Source: Bacteroidota bacterium (GTDB lineage Bacteria > Bacteroidota > Rhodothermia > Rhodothermales > UBA10348). Taken from it: a stretch of DNA of 64,000 nt. Both the position numbers and the translations under genes were made by a program. Under the pieces are notes generated by a model. The model made no database searches. It saw only the letters and a program-made list of their open reading frames with translations, and was not told where the DNA came from. The stretch lies in NCBI GenBank assembly GCA_022567305.1, contig JADFHF010000010.1, forward strand, positions 1 through 64,000. The letters are read 5' to 3'. Positions 62,180 to 64,000 of the stretch are shown here, one piece after another. Within the stretch, counting starts at the first letter, position 1; each line of letters begins with the position of its first letter.

Positions 62180-63478
62180 ATGGATCGGCTAGTCATAGAA
62201 GGAGGGCGACCACTCACCGGCGTCGCGACGATCAGCGGTTCGAAAAATACGGCTCTCCCGCTCATGGCGGCCGCTCTTCTGGCTGACGGGGTTGTTTCTC
62301 TAGAGAACATCCCTGCGCTACGAGACATCAATACGTTTTCTCGCGTAATCGCCGTCACGGGTACCACGGTTGATTATCAGCTCGAGAAACGAATCGTCAC
62401 GATTGACCCTTCTAATCTAAATCGGCCGGAGGCGCCCTATGAACTGGTAAAGAGGATGCGCGCCTCGTTCTATATGCTGGGGGCTCTCCTCGGGCGTGAG
62501 GGCCGCGCGCGAGTCTCGCTGCCTGGCGGATGTGCCTGGGGTCCCAGGCCGGTCGACCTCCACCTGAAGGGAATTGAAGCCCTGGGCGCCGAGATTGCGC
62601 TTGAACAAGGATATGTTGTGGCCAGCGCACCAGGCGGACGGTTGCCAGGAGGTACGTTCGAATTGAATCCGTCCAGCGTTGGTGCAACCATCAATTTTCT
62701 CCTCGCCGCTTCCGGTGCTCGTGGATCTTCCTGCCTGAAGAATGCAGCTACCGAACCGGATGTTGAGGTCTTCTGTCAAATGCTGACCGCCATGGGTGCC
62801 CGGCTGTCCGGAGTAGGTACACGAACGATTGAAATAGAGGGCGTAGACCAACTGCACGCAACAACATTTTCCAACTGCCCGGATCGAATCGAACTCGGCA
62901 CATTTATGATTGCCGGTGCAATCTGCGGCGCGCCTGGATCTGCGATCCGTTTCGAAAATGCAGACCCGACTCATTTAGGTGAGTGCTTCATCGATGTGTT
63001 AAGACAAACAGGAACGGAACTCACGCTTGGAGAACATTTCGTCGAGGTTACGGCGCCGGAAAAACTGAGACCCGTAAGTATTGAGACCGGTATTTATCCC
63101 GGATTCCCGACAGATTTGCAGGCACAGTGGACGGTTCTGCTCGCGTGCACGGACGGAAATGCCAAGGTTAACGAGACCATTTACTACGATCGATTCAAGC
63201 ATATTCCAGAACTCCGTCGAATGGGCATCAACGCGATCATTGTTGGAAGCGAGGTAGTCGTAGAGGGCGGGAAACCTATACAGGGAGCCCAGGTGATGAG
63301 CACGGACCTGAGAGCCAGCGTTTCCCTTGTCCTCGCTGGTTTGGTTGCCGAAGGACAGACCACTGTTCTGCGTGTTTATCATCTCGACCGAGGATATGAA
63401 AACCTTGAGGGTAAACTCTCCGCCCTCGGGGCAGCAATCCGAAGAGAAAAATATGACGAGTGGGCTGATCCGGCGTGA
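62180..63478 (+). CDS. murA: UDP-N-acetylglucosamine 1-carboxyvinyltransferase
   Basis: MurA starts peptidoglycan synthesis by adding enolpyruvate to UDP-GlcNAc. The 432-residue product starts MDRLVIEGG, with SGSKNTALPLMAAALLADG (Lys22) and the loop LPGGCAWGPRP with Cys118, the fosfomycin-reactive residue. I chose ATG 62180 over an in-frame ATG at 62129 because the family begins here. It is convergent with the partial barrel gene, 11 bases between stops. Confidence 0.96.
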   Translation: MDRLVIEGGRPLTGVATISGSKNTALPLMAAALLADGVVSLENIPALRDINTFSRVIAVTGTTVDYQLEKRIVTIDPSNLNRPEAPYELVKRMRASFYMLGALLGREGRARVSLPGGCAWGPRPVDLHLKGIEALGAEIALEQGYVVASAPGGRLPGGTFELNPSSVGATINFLLAASGARGSSCLKNAATEPDVEVFCQMLTAMGARLSGVGTRTIEIEGVDQLHATTFSNCPDRIELGTFMIAGAICGAPGSAIRFENADPTHLGECFIDVLRQTGTELTLGEHFVEVTAPEKLRPVSIETGIYPGFPTDLQAQWTVLLACTDGNAKVNETIYYDRFKHIPELRRMGINAIIVGSEVVVEGGKPIQGAQVMSTDLRASVSLVLAGLVAEGQTTVLRVYHLDRGYENLEGKLSALGAAIRREKYDEWADPA

Positions 63479-63489
63479 TCAATACATCG

Positions 63490-64000
63490 CTAGAATCGAG
63501 CGCTCAGTTCAAAGCGCGCTGTGTGGATTACCTTGCGATCTTCGGGCGCGCGTCCATCATAAGAGATCGTGGCTGTGAGAACGTCGCTGAGATAACTCTG
63601 CAGGCTCAGTCGCCAGAGATACGATGTCCCGGCTCCTCTCCCATCCGTAAGTTCAAAGGCCGTCCGGCCTGCATACTGGCCTCTGAGGTCAACAGACGCT
63701 ACCTCAAAACGAGCAGCTAGATCAAATTTTCGCTCCAGCCGGTAACGAGCGTCGATTGGAATACGAACTGTTTTCGCCCTTCCCCCGAGGTTTTGTTCAT
63801 CTTTCTGACTGATTACAGTTGCCACTGTCACAAGAAGGGGTCGAGATGCGTTCCACGTAACGGAAGGCGAAAATCCTGTTGTTACGATGTCATAGTTTCT
63901 CGATACAAATGATTCGCTTTTCTGGGCTTCATTGGAGCGCTCAATCGTCGCTCTCAGACTCCATCTCGGGTGAAAGGTGAGTCGCCCGAATACACGAACG
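63490..64000 (-). CDS. C-terminal part of an outer-membrane beta-barrel protein (partial)
   Basis: The frame is open from the right edge to the stop at 63490, giving 169 residues. It shows alternating beta strands with aromatic ends (VRVFGRLTFHPRWSLRATIE, RRYRLERKFDLAARFEVASV-like segments) and ends in FELSARF, a C-terminal aromatic residue as the Bam machinery prefers. The protein family is not recognised; it may be a barrel of the type seen in gliding or porphyrin-sensing groups, but this is only a guess. It is convergent with murA. Confidence 0.65.
   Translation of the reverse strand, partial: VRVFGRLTFHPRWSLRATIERSNEAQKSESFVSRNYDIVTTGFSPSVTWNASRPLLVTVATVISQKDEQNLGGRAKTVRIPIDARYRLERKFDLAARFEVASVDLRGQYAGRTAFELTDGRGAGTSYLWRLSLQSYLSDVLTATISYDGRAPEDRKVIHTARFELSARF

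Overview
The window looks like a chromosomal core region of a Bacteroidota/Rhodothermota-type bacterium, probably marine or moderately halophilic. This placement is inferred from gene families and gene order, not from a marker-gene search. The supporting signs are a two-subunit methylmalonyl-CoA mutase with MeaB, a run of three exported peptidyl-prolyl isomerases followed by a MoxR ATPase, few strong Shine-Dalgarno sequences, frequent TTG/GTG starts in 4-base overlaps, and very acidic extensions on IF-2, NusA and ribosomal protein S1. I see no rRNA, tRNA, insertion sequence, phage gene or CRISPR array. Genes are closely packed and convergent pairs often touch or overlap.

Layout. 1-2284: end of a membrane protein gene, a small zinc-ribbon gene, a lipoprotein and a secreted lipocalin-like protein, separated by a hairpin-rich gap. 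2285-28818: 26.5 kb read entirely from the minus strand. In transcription order it holds an aminotransferase, a small membrane protein, prfB (with its programmed frameshift), nadB, then a promoter and two tandem terminators before rimP-nusA-infB-rbfA-truB-ribF-rpsO-pnp, then an M16 protease, a sugar-nucleotide epimerase, scpA-scpB-rluB-guaB-pepP, an iodotyrosine-deiodinase-like flavoprotein, a GT4 glycosyltransferase, an RsbW-like ATPase and a GT-C/methyltransferase fusion.

29089-35811: genes of mixed orientation: aldehyde dehydrogenase, polyphosphate kinase 2, an outer-membrane barrel, a 2-phosphoglycerate-kinase-like protein with two ATP-cone domains, an ornithine-cyclodeaminase-family enzyme and an HD phosphohydrolase. 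35846-45927: rpsA-cmk, a SpoU methyltransferase, mutA-mutB-meaB and gltX. 46122-54376: an ECF sigma/anti-sigma pair divergent from three exported foldases, moxR and hutF; sigma-E-like promoters face both ways. 54389-64000: an AI-2E permease, an M23 peptidase, fbp-thrB-thrC, a cysteine desulfurase, murA and the end of an outer-membrane barrel gene.

The genes mostly support transcription/translation (nusA, infB, rimP, rbfA, truB, rpsO, rpsA, prfB, gltX), RNA decay (pnp), cofactor synthesis (ribF, nadB), envelope building and quality control (murA, glycosyltransferases, foldases, M23) and central metabolism. No single dramatic new system is evident. The best leads are the attenuator-like leader of rimP-nusA-infB, the sigma/foldase divergent module, the GT-C-methyltransferase fusion coupled to an anti-sigma-type ATPase, the double-ATP-cone kinase near polyphosphate kinase 2, and a hairpin-rich element at 1250-1427.
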